64,000 nt of DNA, taken from assembly GCF_025499605.1 (NCBI RefSeq), contig NZ_JAFMVC010000002.1:1-64000 (forward strand), in the 5' to 3' direction. The notes below the pieces were generated by a model. It worked only from the letters and a program-made list of their open reading frames with translations, was not told the DNA's origin and ran no database searches. The stretch comes from Carboxylicivirga litoralis (GTDB lineage: Bacteria > Bacteroidota > Bacteroidia > Bacteroidales > Marinilabiliaceae). The first letter of the stretch is position 1, and each line of letters opens with the position of its first letter. The position numbers and the translations under genes are program-made. This document shows, in pieces, positions 16,409-25,694 of this stretch.

Positions 16409-17473
16409 ATGAAACTAAACATTGCAGTGTTGCCGGGTGACGGCATCGGACCAGAAATAGTGGCACAGGCACAAAAAGTAATTGATGCAGTTGCCGAGAA
16501 ATTTAACCACGAGGTGAATTATACAAATGCACTTGTTGGTGCAACAGCCATCGATCAGGTCGGAAATCCGTATCCGGATGAGACACACGAAATTTGTATG
16601 CAATCAGATGCAGTGCTTTTTGGTGCTATCGGCGATCCTAAATACGATAATGACCCAAAGGCTAAAGTGCGTCCTGAGCAAGGTTTGTTAGCCATGCGAA
16701 AAAAATTAGGTTTGTATGCTAACATTCGCCCTGTAACAACTTTTCCATCTTTACTGGATAAAAGTCCGTTACGTTTAGATATCGTAGAAGGCGCTGATTT
16801 TGTAGTGGTACGTGAGCTGACAGGTGGAATTTATTTTGGTGAAAAAGGACGTTCGGAAGATTTAAAGAAAGCCTTTGATACCTGTACTTACACCACGGAA
16901 GAGATTGAGCGTATTCTAAAGCTAGCTTTCTCATATGCCGGCAAACGCGATAAGCGATTAACCGTGGTAGATAAAGCCAATGTGTTGGCCACTTCTCGCT
17001 TGTGGCGTGAAACAGCTCAAGCTATGGAAGCTGATTATAAAGACATTGAAGTTGATTATATGTTTGTTGATAATGCAGCCATGCAACTTATCCAGTGGCC
17101 TAAGAAATTTGATGTGATGGTAACCGAAAACATGTTTGGTGACATCATCAGTGACGAGGCGTCTGTGATTACGGGTTCATTAGGATTATTGCCTTCTGCT
17201 TCGGTTGGTATTCACACATCTGTGTTTGAGCCCATCCATGGTTCCTATCCGCAGGCAGCGGGCAAAGATATTGCTAATCCGGTGGCTACCGTATTATCAG
17301 CCGCCATGTTATTGGAATCGTTAGACTTATTAGACGAAGCCAAAGCTGTTCGCGAAGCTGTTAATCAATCACTCGACGCTGGTGTTGTGACGGAAGACAT
17401 TGCTAAAGATGGTAACGTCAGTAAAACATCCGAAGTAGGTGATTGGCTCGCTAATTATATCAAGAAGAATTAA
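16409..17473 (+). CDS. leuB: 3-isopropylmalate dehydrogenase
   Basis: 354 aa. It oxidatively decarboxylates 3-isopropylmalate with NAD and Mg, the last enzyme dedicated to leucine. Motifs are the N-terminal [11 protein letters not shown], the substrate loop [20 protein letters not shown], the catalytic [14 protein letters not shown], and the Mg ligands in [11 protein letters not shown]. The NAD-binding segment [19 protein letters not shown] follows. A strong terminator five bases after the stop ends the main operon. Confidence 0.97.
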   Translation: MKLNIAVLPGDGIGPEIVAQAQKVIDAVAEKFNHEVNYTNALVGATAIDQVGNPYPDETHEICMQSDAVLFGAIGDPKYDNDPKAKVRPEQGLLAMRKKLGLYANIRPVTTFPSLLDKSPLRLDIVEGADFVVVRELTGGIYFGEKGRSEDLKKAFDTCTYTTEEIERILKLAFSYAGKRDKRLTVVDKANVLATSRLWRETAQAMEADYKDIEVDYMFVDNAAMQLIQWPKKFDVMVTENMFGDIISDEASVITGSLGLLPSASVGIHTSVFEPIHGSYPQAAGKDIANPVATVLSAAMLLESLDLLDEAKAVREAVNQSLDAGVVTEDIAKDGNVSKTSEVGDWLANYIKKN

Positions 17474-17477
17474 ATAT

Positions 17478-17515
17478 AAACCTGTCAGGATTTAGAATCC
17501 TGACAGGTTTTTTTT
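17478..17515 (+). terminator. Terminator after leuB, inverted copy of the 33-bp hairpin
   Basis: AAACCTGTCAGGATT (17478-17492), loop TAG, AATCCTGACAGGTTT (17496-17510), then T to 17515. It is the exact reverse complement of the hairpin at 1663-1695. Confidence 0.9.
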
Positions 17516-17563
17516 ACCATTGACTACTCCCTAATTACTACAGATAAAATACCCCGCAACAAA

Positions 17564-18844
17564 ATGACAACAAAAAACGGAATAGCAGCATTTTCAGATT
17601 TTTATCCAACTCTTGATGCTGTTAAAAAAGCTAAACAAACCATCTCTGATGTGGTGGAAACCACACCACTCATGCGCAATCATAATCTGTCGAAACAGTA
17701 TTGCTCCAATGTGTTTCTGAAGCGAGAAGATTTACAATCAGTTCGTTCTTATAAGATACGTGGTGCTTACAATAAGATTAAGAGTTTAACCAAGCAGCAG
17801 GTGGCTTCGGGCATTGTTTGTGCCAGTGCTGGCAATCATGCGCAAGGAGTCGCCTATTCGTGCCGGGAATTGGGAATCAACGGCTATATCTTTATGCCGG
17901 CCACTACACCCAAACAGAAGGTTAACCAGGTTAAAATGTTTGGACAAGGCTTTGTCGTGGTGGTGCTTAAAGGCGATACCTACGATGATGCCTATAATGC
18001 CGCTATGGAAGAATGTGCTCGTACCGGCCGAACATTTATTCATCCTTTTGACGATCCTCAGATTATTGAAGGACAGGCGACCGTTGGGTTGGAACTGATT
18101 GAACAGGCCGAGCAACCGATTGATTATATTTTTGTGCCCATTGGCGGGGGTGGTCTGGCATCAGGACTGGGTGCTTATATCAAACAAATTACACCTGAGA
18201 CGAAGATTATTGGTGTGGAACCAGCCGGTGCACCTGCCATGCAAAAAGCCATGGAAAAAGGGGAAGTTGTAGAGCTGGATGAAATCGATAAGTTTGTTGA
18301 TGGAGCAGCGGTTCAGCGTGTTGGTGCCATTAACCTACCGATTTGTCAGCGTGTTTTAGATGACATTATTTTAGTGCCGGAAGGTAAAATCTGCACTAAA
18401 ATCCTTGAGCTATATAACTACGAGGCCATTGTTGTGGAGCCAGCTGGTGCTTTAAGTATTGCTGCGCTTGATTTTTATGCCGAGCAGATTATTGGCAAAA
18501 ATGTGGTTTGTATTCTTAGCGGAAGCAATAACGATATTACTCGTACCGAAGAAATTAAAGAGCGCTCTTTGCTTTATGAAGGTTTGAAGCATTATTTTAT
18601 TGTGCGTTTTCCACAGAGATCTGGTGCACTTAAAACATTTGTGAACGATGTATTAGGCCCGGGCGATGACATCACCCATTTTGAGTACAAAAAGAAAACA
18701 GCAAGGGCTATGGGGCCTGTAGTGATTGGCATTGAAATACAAAAACCGGAAGACTTTGACGGTTTACAGAAGCGGATGGAAGAGAATGGTTTTATTGCTG
18801 AGTATTTGAATGAAAAGCCCGATCTATTTCAGTATTTGATTTAA
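17564..18844 (+). CDS. ilvA: Threonine ammonia-lyase (threonine dehydratase)
   Basis: 426 aa. It deaminates threonine to 2-oxobutyrate, the precursor for isoleucine. The PLP lysine sits in VRSYKIRGAYNK (residues about 60-71), the phosphate-binding glycine loop is VPIGGGGLASGLG, and the serine loop is CASAGNHAQGVAY. A C-terminal ACT-like regulatory region (about 335-426) gives the short biosynthetic form found in many Bacteroidota and Firmicutes. It lies 90 bp after the leuB terminator, so it may be read by read-through or its own promoter. I see no second leader peptide. Confidence 0.95.
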   Translation: MTTKNGIAAFSDFYPTLDAVKKAKQTISDVVETTPLMRNHNLSKQYCSNVFLKREDLQSVRSYKIRGAYNKIKSLTKQQVASGIVCASAGNHAQGVAYSCRELGINGYIFMPATTPKQKVNQVKMFGQGFVVVVLKGDTYDDAYNAAMEECARTGRTFIHPFDDPQIIEGQATVGLELIEQAEQPIDYIFVPIGGGGLASGLGAYIKQITPETKIIGVEPAGAPAMQKAMEKGEVVELDEIDKFVDGAAVQRVGAINLPICQRVLDDIILVPEGKICTKILELYNYEAIVVEPAGALSIAALDFYAEQIIGKNVVCILSGSNNDITRTEEIKERSLLYEGLKHYFIVRFPQRSGALKTFVNDVLGPGDDITHFEYKKKTARAMGPVVIGIEIQKPEDFDGLQKRMEENGFIAEYLNEKPDLFQYLI

Positions 18845-18876
18845 GAAAGGAACCTTCCCTAAGAAATTCGTAAAGA

Positions 18877-18919
18877 CCGTAAAATATAGAATCATATTGT
18901 TCTGCATTTTGCGGTTTTT
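18877..18919 (+). terminator. Probable terminator after ilvA
   Basis: CCGTAAAAT (18877-18885) pairs with ATTTTGCGG (18906-18914) over 9 bp including one G-U, followed directly by TTTTT and a later T9 run. The loop of 20 nt is rather large. Confidence 0.55.
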
Positions 18920-18996
18920 GCAATTTTTTTTCTTTGTGCACTTTGCAAGAAATATTCATGTTTTCGGATTGTCCATTTTTATGTTTTCAATATTGA

Positions 18997-19029
18997 TTTG
19001 TTGCTGAATAAACAATTCTTTTATCTTTG
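18997..19029 (+). promoter_or_regulatory. Housekeeping-type promoter of the ECF sigma gene
   Basis: TTTG (18997-19000), 21-nt spacer, TATCTTTG (19022-19029). The spacing is slightly longer than in the ilv promoter. It would start transcription roughly 20 bases before the TTG start codon. Confidence 0.5.
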
Positions 19030-19055
19030 GTGCCAAATCGGGAAAATCCAAAGCA

Positions 19056-19655
19056 TTGAGTTCATCGAGTGTAAATATTAATCTTCAGCTGATACAGCAA
19101 GGCAACCACCTGGAGTTTGCTCGGTTACTGGATGGTTACTCTCACGACTTGTTTTTATTTGCCAAAGGAATCCTAAACGATTCAGTTCTGGCTGAAGAAG
19201 CTGTTAGCGATGTGTTCGTGAAAGTTTGGGAAAGTCATGAAAGGCTTGAACAGGTATCAAACCTAAAAAGTTACTTGTTTAGCTCTGTTCGTAATCAGGC
19301 TATTTCTTATCTGCGTTCTAAGAAAAATAGAGACATTGTATCCATCGAAGACATCACGACTTATTACTTTGAACCAGTTGACCCAACTGATGATTCAGAA
19401 CTTGAGGAAGAGAAACTACAGAAAATTTTGAAGGCCATTGATTACCTACCCGCACAAACAAGAATGGTCTTTTCCTTGGCCAAAGTACAAGGGCTCAAAT
19501 ACAAAGAGATTGCAGAAATATTAGATATCAAGGTGAAAACCGTTGATTACCATGTAGCTTCTGCAATAAAAAAAATCTGTGAAGCCATTGAGAAGGAAGA
19601 CAAAGCCAATACACAACAAATATTGAAGGTGTTTCTAGGCTTATTAGCAACGTAA
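19056..19655 (+). CDS. ECF sigma-70 factor (Bacteroidetes family, SusCD-linked)
   Basis: 199 aa from a TTG start; no better in-frame start is seen. Sigma region 2 covers residues about 20-90 (AKGILNDSVLAEEAVSDVFV and VWESHERLEQVSNLKSYLF). Region 4 at about 125-180 has a helix-turn-helix (KYKEIAEILDIKVKTVDYHV). The next gene is a FecR-type anti-sigma and then a SusC with an STN domain, so this is the cytoplasmic end of a trans-envelope signalling chain. It probably directs RNA polymerase to the glycan-locus promoter. Confidence 0.9.
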   Translation: MSSSSVNINLQLIQQGNHLEFARLLDGYSHDLFLFAKGILNDSVLAEEAVSDVFVKVWESHERLEQVSNLKSYLFSSVRNQAISYLRSKKNRDIVSIEDITTYYFEPVDPTDDSELEEEKLQKILKAIDYLPAQTRMVFSLAKVQGLKYKEIAEILDIKVKTVDYHVASAIKKICEAIEKEDKANTQQILKVFLGLLAT

Positions 19656-19757
19656 GTGGCATTTAATCAACGAATAAATTTTTTCCTTAAAAAAAATCAT
19701 AAATCTTACTGGGGATTTTCTCCTTCTTTGCGTCATATGTATGAAAGCAGATAATAC

Positions 19758-20726
19758 ATGGATGTAATCGAAGAAAAATATAAATTTTTAGCTCGTCAAT
19801 TGAGCGGTGAAAAAGCGGATGTGGAATCTACTTCCAAAAACGCTTCGAGAGAGGAAGTCAATAGTCAAACAACGGGCTATTTAACGACTTTCTGGGAACA
19901 CTATCATCCTAAAGAAAAGCAAGAACATAAGCATCGTGTTGTTAGTCGAACCATGCAGAAAATCAGTCAGATGCCGGCTAAGAACAAGTCTATGAATATT
20001 TGGTATGCCGCAGTTGCGGTGCTGGTTATCAGCTTAGGCCTGTCGTTATTTTACAACATTAGTCAGTTGGGAGCATCATCTGAAATGGTACAATATGCCA
20101 CAGCATTGGGTGAGGTAAAAGATATTGTATTGCCCGATGGTACGACAGTGAAACTAAATTCTGGCTCTACGTTAGTTATTCAGGAAGGATTTGATGGCGA
20201 TAAGCGCCAGGTCGTTTTATTAGGTGAGGCCTATTTTGATGTGACAAGAGATGAAAAGAAACCTTTTGAAATTTCAACTTCACATCTGACATTGAGTGTT
20301 TTGGGTACGGAGTTTAACCTTAAAGCCTACCCTGAGGATGCCGAAATAAAAACGATTCTGGATGAAGGAAAAGTGCGGCTCGACGGAGATTTTAATCAAT
20401 TGCAACCTGTTTTTTTAAATCCGGGCCAAGAGGCTATTTTAAACAAGAACAGTGGTCATATGGATGTTCATAGTTTAAGAGAAGGCCAAACCGGTAAATG
20501 GAAACATGGACAAATAACTTTGTATAATAATACCTTATCTGAAGTAGCTGTTATGCTCGAACGTAAGTTTGGTGTCAAGGTGGTTATAATGAATGATGAG
20601 GTGAAGAATTATCGTTTTTCGGGTGATTTTAGTGATGCACAACTATTTGAATTGCTTGGCTATTTGTCGGCAGCCCGACCTTTTACATTTGAAGCAACAG
20701 CAGAATATATAGTAATAACAAAATAA
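19758..20726 (+). CDS. FecR-family anti-sigma factor
   Basis: 322 aa. A cytoplasmic sigma-binding N-terminus (1-75) leads to one membrane helix (about 81-102, YAAVAVLVISLGLSLFYNI). A periplasmic FecR domain follows (about 110-205; LPDGTTVKLNSGSTL, GEAYFDVTRDEKKPFEI, VLGTEFNLKAY), then a C-terminal DUF4974/STN-like domain (about 250-318). It should hold the upstream sigma inactive until the SusC signals that its glycan is being imported. Confidence 0.92.
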   Translation: MDVIEEKYKFLARQLSGEKADVESTSKNASREEVNSQTTGYLTTFWEHYHPKEKQEHKHRVVSRTMQKISQMPAKNKSMNIWYAAVAVLVISLGLSLFYNISQLGASSEMVQYATALGEVKDIVLPDGTTVKLNSGSTLVIQEGFDGDKRQVVLLGEAYFDVTRDEKKPFEISTSHLTLSVLGTEFNLKAYPEDAEIKTILDEGKVRLDGDFNQLQPVFLNPGQEAILNKNSGHMDVHSLREGQTGKWKHGQITLYNNTLSEVAVMLERKFGVKVVIMNDEVKNYRFSGDFSDAQLFELLGYLSAARPFTFEATAEYIVITK

Positions 20727-20750
20727 ATCAGCTTATTGATAAAAGAAAAA

Positions 20751-20770
20751 GGAGATGCGCCAACATCTCC
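20751..20770 (+). terminator. Hairpin between anti-sigma gene and susC
   Basis: GGAGATG (20751-20757), loop CGCCAA, CATCTCC (20764-20770). A 7-bp GC-containing stem lies 50 bp before the susC start; the downstream bases (TCAAAAATT) are not a clean T-run. It may separate the regulator transcript from the ECF-driven susCD transcript. Confidence 0.5.
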
Positions 20771-20820
20771 TCAAAAATTAGATTTCAATTTTTTGTTTAA
20801 CAAGTAAACGATTCAAATTT

Positions 20821-23800
20821 ATGAAAAAAAAACCGTTCCGGGAAGGATTGTGTTTAGGCAATTCCTACGGTAAATTTTGGAAAGTCATGAGATTGACCTT
20901 AGTATTGATGATTTTTTTCGGCCTTCAGGTTTCGGCTATTACCGAAGCTCAATCAGTGAAGGTGAATGTTGACCTTAAGCAAGCTAGTCTGAAGGAAGCA
21001 TTGGAAGTGATTAAGGAACAAAGTGACCTTAACTTTATTTATAACAACGACTTGGTGAACGATAACAGCCAGGTGTCCATTCAGGCGACCAATAAAGAAG
21101 TGTCTGAAGTATTGCAGATTGTTTTAAACCAAACGGGTTTGGATTACCGCGTGGTGGACAATAATGTGATAATCTATCCGGTAAATAAAAGCGCTGGTCA
21201 GGCAGACAATCGATTAGACGAACAGGCGCAGCAACAAATTCTTGTAGAAGGTTTGGTAACCGATGATAAGGGCGAACCTTTACCAGGTGTTAATGTGTTT
21301 GAACAAGCTAATTCTACAAACGGCGTTATCACTGGCATCGATGGAAATTACAAGATTGAAGTCAGCTCCGAAGATGCTGTGCTTAGCTTCTCTTTTATTG
21401 GATTCCAATCTCAGGATATTAATGTAGCTGGCCGTTCAACCATTAATATTACCATGGTTGAAGAGTCAATTGGCTTAAAAGAAGTGGTAGCCGTTGGTTA
21501 TGGTATTCAGAAGAAGACCGAAGTAACCAGTTCAATTGCCAAGGTAACAGCCGATAACTTCAATAAAGGTTTTGCAACCAATGCATTGCAGTCAATCGAA
21601 GGTAAAGTGGCAGGTTTGCAAATTGTGCGTACTGCCGGTACCGATCCTAATGCCAGTCCTCGCGTACGTCTGCGTGGTACTTCATCACTTAATGCTTCCA
21701 GCGATCCTTTAATTATCATCGATGGTATTACTGGTGGTGATATTAGCTCGGTCGCACCCGAAGATATTGAAAGCATGGATGTGCTTCGCGATGGTTCTGC
21801 GGCTGCCATTTATGGAACACGCGGTACAAATGGTGTCATCATCATCACCACTAAAAAGGGTTCAACAGGCGATTTAAAAGTGGAGTACTCAGGTTATGTG
21901 TCTACGGAAGATGCCGTTGCTTTACCTGATGTGTTATCGGCTGATGAATACCGAGCTTATGGTGATGCGACAGGTATTAACTATGTTGATGGTGGCGCTA
22001 ACACCAACTGGTCAGAGGAAATTATCCGTAAGAATATATCACACGTTCATAATGTTTCTTTTTCAGGTGGTAACCAAAAGTTGAGTTATCGTGCCTCGGT
22101 AAACTACCGCAACCTGGAAGGGATTGTAAAAAACACAGGTCAGGAGTACTTAAACGGGCGTATTAATTTAACTCATAAAGGCTATAACGACCGCTTGAAA
22201 GTTCAGTTAAACATGTCGTCAACCATTATGAATAAAGATTATACCTCTTATTCAGCATTTGATATGGCAGCTATTCTGAATCCAACTCAACCTGTCAAAA
22301 ATGAAGATGGTACCTATTGGCAGCCAGGAGGATACGGTGAGTTCAATCCGGTTGCAAAACTAGATCAGGAGCGTCGAGGCGGAAAAGAAAAGAACAGCCA
22401 GATGAGTTTAAGAGCTGATTTCGAAGTGTTTGACAACTTCACCTTGAGTGGCTTTGGCGCCTTAGATGTGCGTGATTTATTGGAGCATGAATATGATGAG
22501 ATAAATTCTCAGAGTTCTAGCTTTGGCGGCTACCTTGGTCGTGCCAAGCAAAAAACATGGCACCGTTACAAGAAAATGTTTGAAGGAACAGCTAACTATA
22601 AAAAAGTATTTAACAATCATGTGTTCACCTTGTTAGGTGGTTATAGTTACGAAGATCGGTCATATGAAGAATTCTGGGCTGAGAACAAAGATTTTATCAG
22701 TAATGCACAGGAATACCATGATTTAGGCGCTGGTGGTGGTTTAGCCGAAGGCAAAGCAGGCATGGATAGCTACAAGCAAACTGAAAAGCTAATTGCTTTC
22801 TTCGGCCGTTTTACGTATTCATACGAAAGCAAATACTTATTTTCAGCTACTGTGCGTCGCGAAGGTTCATCTAAATTTGGAGAAAACAATAAGTGGGCTA
22901 CTTTCCCGGCTGTTTCTGCAGGATGGAGAATTGTTGAAGAGGACTTCTTAAGTGATACAGATTGGTTAAATGAGTTGAAGCTACGTGTTGGTTATGGTGT
23001 TACAGGAAACATTGTGAGCAATCCTTACCAGTCTATTCCACGTATGGGAGCTGGAGGAATGTATATCTTGAATGGTCAATATTTGAATTCCTATGGTTCA
23101 ACAAGTAATCCTAATCCATACTTAAAGTGGGAGACCAAAAAGGAAACTAATATTGGTATTGACTTTGGCTTCTTTAATAATCGCCTGAGTGGGTCGGTTG
23201 ATGCTTATCAGCGAAAAACGAATGATTTATTGTGGGAGCTTGTTGCTCAAGTGCCTCCAATGATTCATGACAAGGTGCTTTCAAATATTGGAGAGATTAC
23301 CAACCAGGGTGTTGAATTAGCCTTAAACACCAAGATTATTGATAATGGCGTTTGGAATGTTGGATTAGATGCCACTTTCTCATATAACGAAAATGAGTTA
23401 GTGAGTCTTTCGGATGCTACTTTCCAATTTCAAGCGGTGAATTACGAAGATTTACCGGCACCAGGTCAGTTAGGTACCATCTTCCGTTACGAAGAAGGAC
23501 ACCCAATTGGTTCATTCTATGGTTATAAATACAAAGGATTGACTGAAGATGGTCAGTGGATTTTCGAAGATTTTGATGGTGAAGAAGGCATTACCGATGC
23601 CGACCGCACTTTCTTAGGAAACGGTAACCCGAAATATAACCTGTCGTTTAGTCCTTATGTGAATGTGAAAGGCTTCGATTTCTCGATGAACTTCCGAGGA
23701 GCATTTGGTTTTGATATTCTGAATGTGAACAAGATGTATTACGGTAATCCTTTATGGTATCCGGGTAATATGTTGGTATCGGCAAGTAGTTCACCGGTTA

Positions 23801-24069
23801 ATGCCGATCCGCAGTATTCAGATTATTACCTTGAAAAAGGAGATTACTTAAAATTAGATAACATCACAGTAGGCTACACATTACCTAAAAAGTGGTTATT
23901 CGGGTTGGATTACACGCGTGTATACTTCTCAGCGCTTAACGTGGCTACATTCACAAACTATTCCGGATTGGATCCTGAACTGGAATTGGGAGCCTTGGCA
24001 GGTGTTGACCAGCGTGGTTTCTATCCTCGAACAACAACATATACTGTTGGTCTTAATGTTAAATTCTAA
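20821..24069 (+). CDS. SusC-like TonB-dependent outer-membrane transporter with STN domain
   Basis: 1082 aa. A signal sequence (about 20-45) is followed by the STN signalling domain (about 48-115; LKEALEVIKEQSDLNFIY), which contacts the anti-sigma partner. Next come a CarboxypepD_reg domain (about 140-225; VEGLVTDDKGEPLPGVNVF), a plug (230-345; ending IYGTRGTNGVIIITTKKG) and a 22-strand barrel ending in VGLNVKF. It imports oligosaccharides released at the surface. The SusD partner starts 11 bp downstream. The STN domain together with the sigma/FecR pair implies substrate-induced expression. Confidence 0.96.
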   Translation: MKKKPFREGLCLGNSYGKFWKVMRLTLVLMIFFGLQVSAITEAQSVKVNVDLKQASLKEALEVIKEQSDLNFIYNNDLVNDNSQVSIQATNKEVSEVLQIVLNQTGLDYRVVDNNVIIYPVNKSAGQADNRLDEQAQQQILVEGLVTDDKGEPLPGVNVFEQANSTNGVITGIDGNYKIEVSSEDAVLSFSFIGFQSQDINVAGRSTINITMVEESIGLKEVVAVGYGIQKKTEVTSSIAKVTADNFNKGFATNALQSIEGKVAGLQIVRTAGTDPNASPRVRLRGTSSLNASSDPLIIIDGITGGDISSVAPEDIESMDVLRDGSAAAIYGTRGTNGVIIITTKKGSTGDLKVEYSGYVSTEDAVALPDVLSADEYRAYGDATGINYVDGGANTNWSEEIIRKNISHVHNVSFSGGNQKLSYRASVNYRNLEGIVKNTGQEYLNGRINLTHKGYNDRLKVQLNMSSTIMNKDYTSYSAFDMAAILNPTQPVKNEDGTYWQPGGYGEFNPVAKLDQERRGGKEKNSQMSLRADFEVFDNFTLSGFGALDVRDLLEHEYDEINSQSSSFGGYLGRAKQKTWHRYKKMFEGTANYKKVFNNHVFTLLGGYSYEDRSYEEFWAENKDFISNAQEYHDLGAGGGLAEGKAGMDSYKQTEKLIAFFGRFTYSYESKYLFSATVRREGSSKFGENNKWATFPAVSAGWRIVEEDFLSDTDWLNELKLRVGYGVTGNIVSNPYQSIPRMGAGGMYILNGQYLNSYGSTSNPNPYLKWETKKETNIGIDFGFFNNRLSGSVDAYQRKTNDLLWELVAQVPPMIHDKVLSNIGEITNQGVELALNTKIIDNGVWNVGLDATFSYNENELVSLSDATFQFQAVNYEDLPAPGQLGTIFRYEEGHPIGSFYGYKYKGLTEDGQWIFEDFDGEEGITDADRTFLGNGNPKYNLSFSPYVNVKGFDFSMNFRGAFGFDILNVNKMYYGNPLWYPGNMLVSASSSPVNADPQYSDYYLEKGDYLKLDNITVGYTLPKKWLFGLDYTRVYFSALNVATFTNYSGLDPELELGALAGVDQRGFYPRTTTYTVGLNVKF

Positions 24070-24080
24070 AAGTTAATACA

Positions 24081-25580
24081 ATGATAAAGAATAAAATATA
24101 TAACTCTTTTGCTGTGTTGTTGTTGCTTGTTGGTATAGCAAGTTGTACCAATTTAGAAGAGGAAGTTTTTTCAGATACAACAACAAAAACGTTTTATAGC
24201 TCGGCCGAAGAGGTAACCGCTAATTATCTGAAGCCATATACTCGTTTGTATGTTACATCATCATTAGCGCACTGGATTTGTGGTGAGCTAAGCTCCGACT
24301 GTGCTGCCTGGCCTCAGAAAGGTAAGCATGGATACGACGGTGGTAAGTGGCAGCAATTGCACTATCACACCTGGACACCTGAACATCATGAGATTAAAGG
24401 GGCATGGAATAATACGTATCAGGCCATTGGTTACTGTAACGAGTTCTTAAACAACATCGAAGATGTTGATGTGTCGAACATGAACCTGCCAGTGCCTATT
24501 GAACAGATGAAAGCTGAAATGCGCGCTTTACGTGCCTTCCATTATTACTTATTGGTGGATAACTTCCGCAATGTACCGGTTGTAACGAAGGTGGGAGAAC
24601 CTCGTTCGCCAGCACCATTGACTGCAACAGAAGTCATCCAGTTTATCGAAGATGAAATAACTGCGGTTATCAATGATTTACCTGTCAGAGGCGATGCTTC
24701 TGCTTATGGGCATTTTAATCAGGCGGCTGCGCACATGTTATTGGCCAAAGTATATCTTAATAGCGAAGTATATACAGGAACAGCCCGTTGGCAAGACTGT
24801 ATCAACGAAGTTGATAAAATTAAAGGCCATTCAATGGTAGCCGACTGGAAAGAGCCTTTTAAAGCCAGAAATGAGAACTGTGACGAAAATATTTTTGTGG
24901 TTCCTTTTGAAGAAAACAAGATTGGTGGTTTTTATCATCATGCTTTCATGATGCATTATAGTCATCAGCAAGGTTTTAATCTACAGTATAAGCCATGGAA
25001 TGGTATCGTTGTTCAGCCTGATCACTACCGCTCGTTTGACGCGGCCGATACGCGCTTGGAGCAATTCCTGGTTGGGCCGCAGTTTGACCAGGAAGGCAAC
25101 CCATTGTTAGGTCAGGAAGAAGCTAAAGATGAGCCTTTAGTGCTGACTGTTGATATTACAAGCATGACCAATTCGCGTGAGGATGAAGGTGCGAGAAGTG
25201 TTAAGTACGAAGTGGTCATTGGTGAGGCTTTTGGTTTAAATAATGATTACGTCATCTTCCGCTATACCGATGCTTTGATGATGAAAGCTGAAGCCTTTGT
25301 GAGACTTGGAAAAACAGCAGATGCTTTGCCAATCGTAAACAAAGTGCGTGAACGTGCCTTTGGTAATGCCGATCATAACTATACCGAATCAACATTAACA
25401 TTGGATGAATTCCTGGCTGAAAGAGGACGTGAATTTTCTTTTGAAGGACACCGTCGTCAGGACTTGGTTCGCTTTGGCAAATTTGGCGAAGCGTGGTGGG
25501 ATAAAGAGCCAACAAGTGGCAAAGAGGTATTCCCATATCCATTAACGGCTACTGATAATAACCCTAACTTATCCAATTAA
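24081..25580 (+). CDS. SusD-like surface glycan-binding lipoprotein
   Basis: 499 aa. The lipobox GIASC gives a lipid-anchored Cys at about residue 22. TPR-like helices (MKAEMRALRAFHYYLLVDNFRNVP) and the RagB/SusD C-terminal signature (FLAERGREFSFEGHRRQDLVRFG) are intact. It caps the SusC barrel and delivers oligosaccharides. At about 500 aa it is of ordinary size. Its glycan is inferred only from the neighbouring GH92 genes. Confidence 0.95.
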   Translation: MIKNKIYNSFAVLLLLVGIASCTNLEEEVFSDTTTKTFYSSAEEVTANYLKPYTRLYVTSSLAHWICGELSSDCAAWPQKGKHGYDGGKWQQLHYHTWTPEHHEIKGAWNNTYQAIGYCNEFLNNIEDVDVSNMNLPVPIEQMKAEMRALRAFHYYLLVDNFRNVPVVTKVGEPRSPAPLTATEVIQFIEDEITAVINDLPVRGDASAYGHFNQAAAHMLLAKVYLNSEVYTGTARWQDCINEVDKIKGHSMVADWKEPFKARNENCDENIFVVPFEENKIGGFYHHAFMMHYSHQQGFNLQYKPWNGIVVQPDHYRSFDAADTRLEQFLVGPQFDQEGNPLLGQEEAKDEPLVLTVDITSMTNSREDEGARSVKYEVVIGEAFGLNNDYVIFRYTDALMMKAEAFVRLGKTADALPIVNKVRERAFGNADHNYTESTLTLDEFLAERGREFSFEGHRRQDLVRFGKFGEAWWDKEPTSGKEVFPYPLTATDNNPNLSN

Positions 25581-25608
25581 CAGTTTTTCCAGAATTGTTT
25601 TAATGAAC

Positions 25609-25665
25609 ATCCGGCTGCACCAGTGTGTTAGCACCTATTTTCTGATTTGTATGGTGTAGCCGGAT
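25609..25665 (+). repeat. 13-bp hairpin between susD and the first GH92 gene
   Basis: ATCCGGCTGCACC (25609-25621) pairs with GGTGTAGCCGGAT (25653-25665) with one G-U pair, followed by TTCTTC. It is terminator-like but has a weak T-run. It could reduce expression of the enzymes relative to susCD. Confidence 0.6.
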
Positions 25666-25694
25666 TTCTTCACAATTCATAGTATTGTTTCTTT

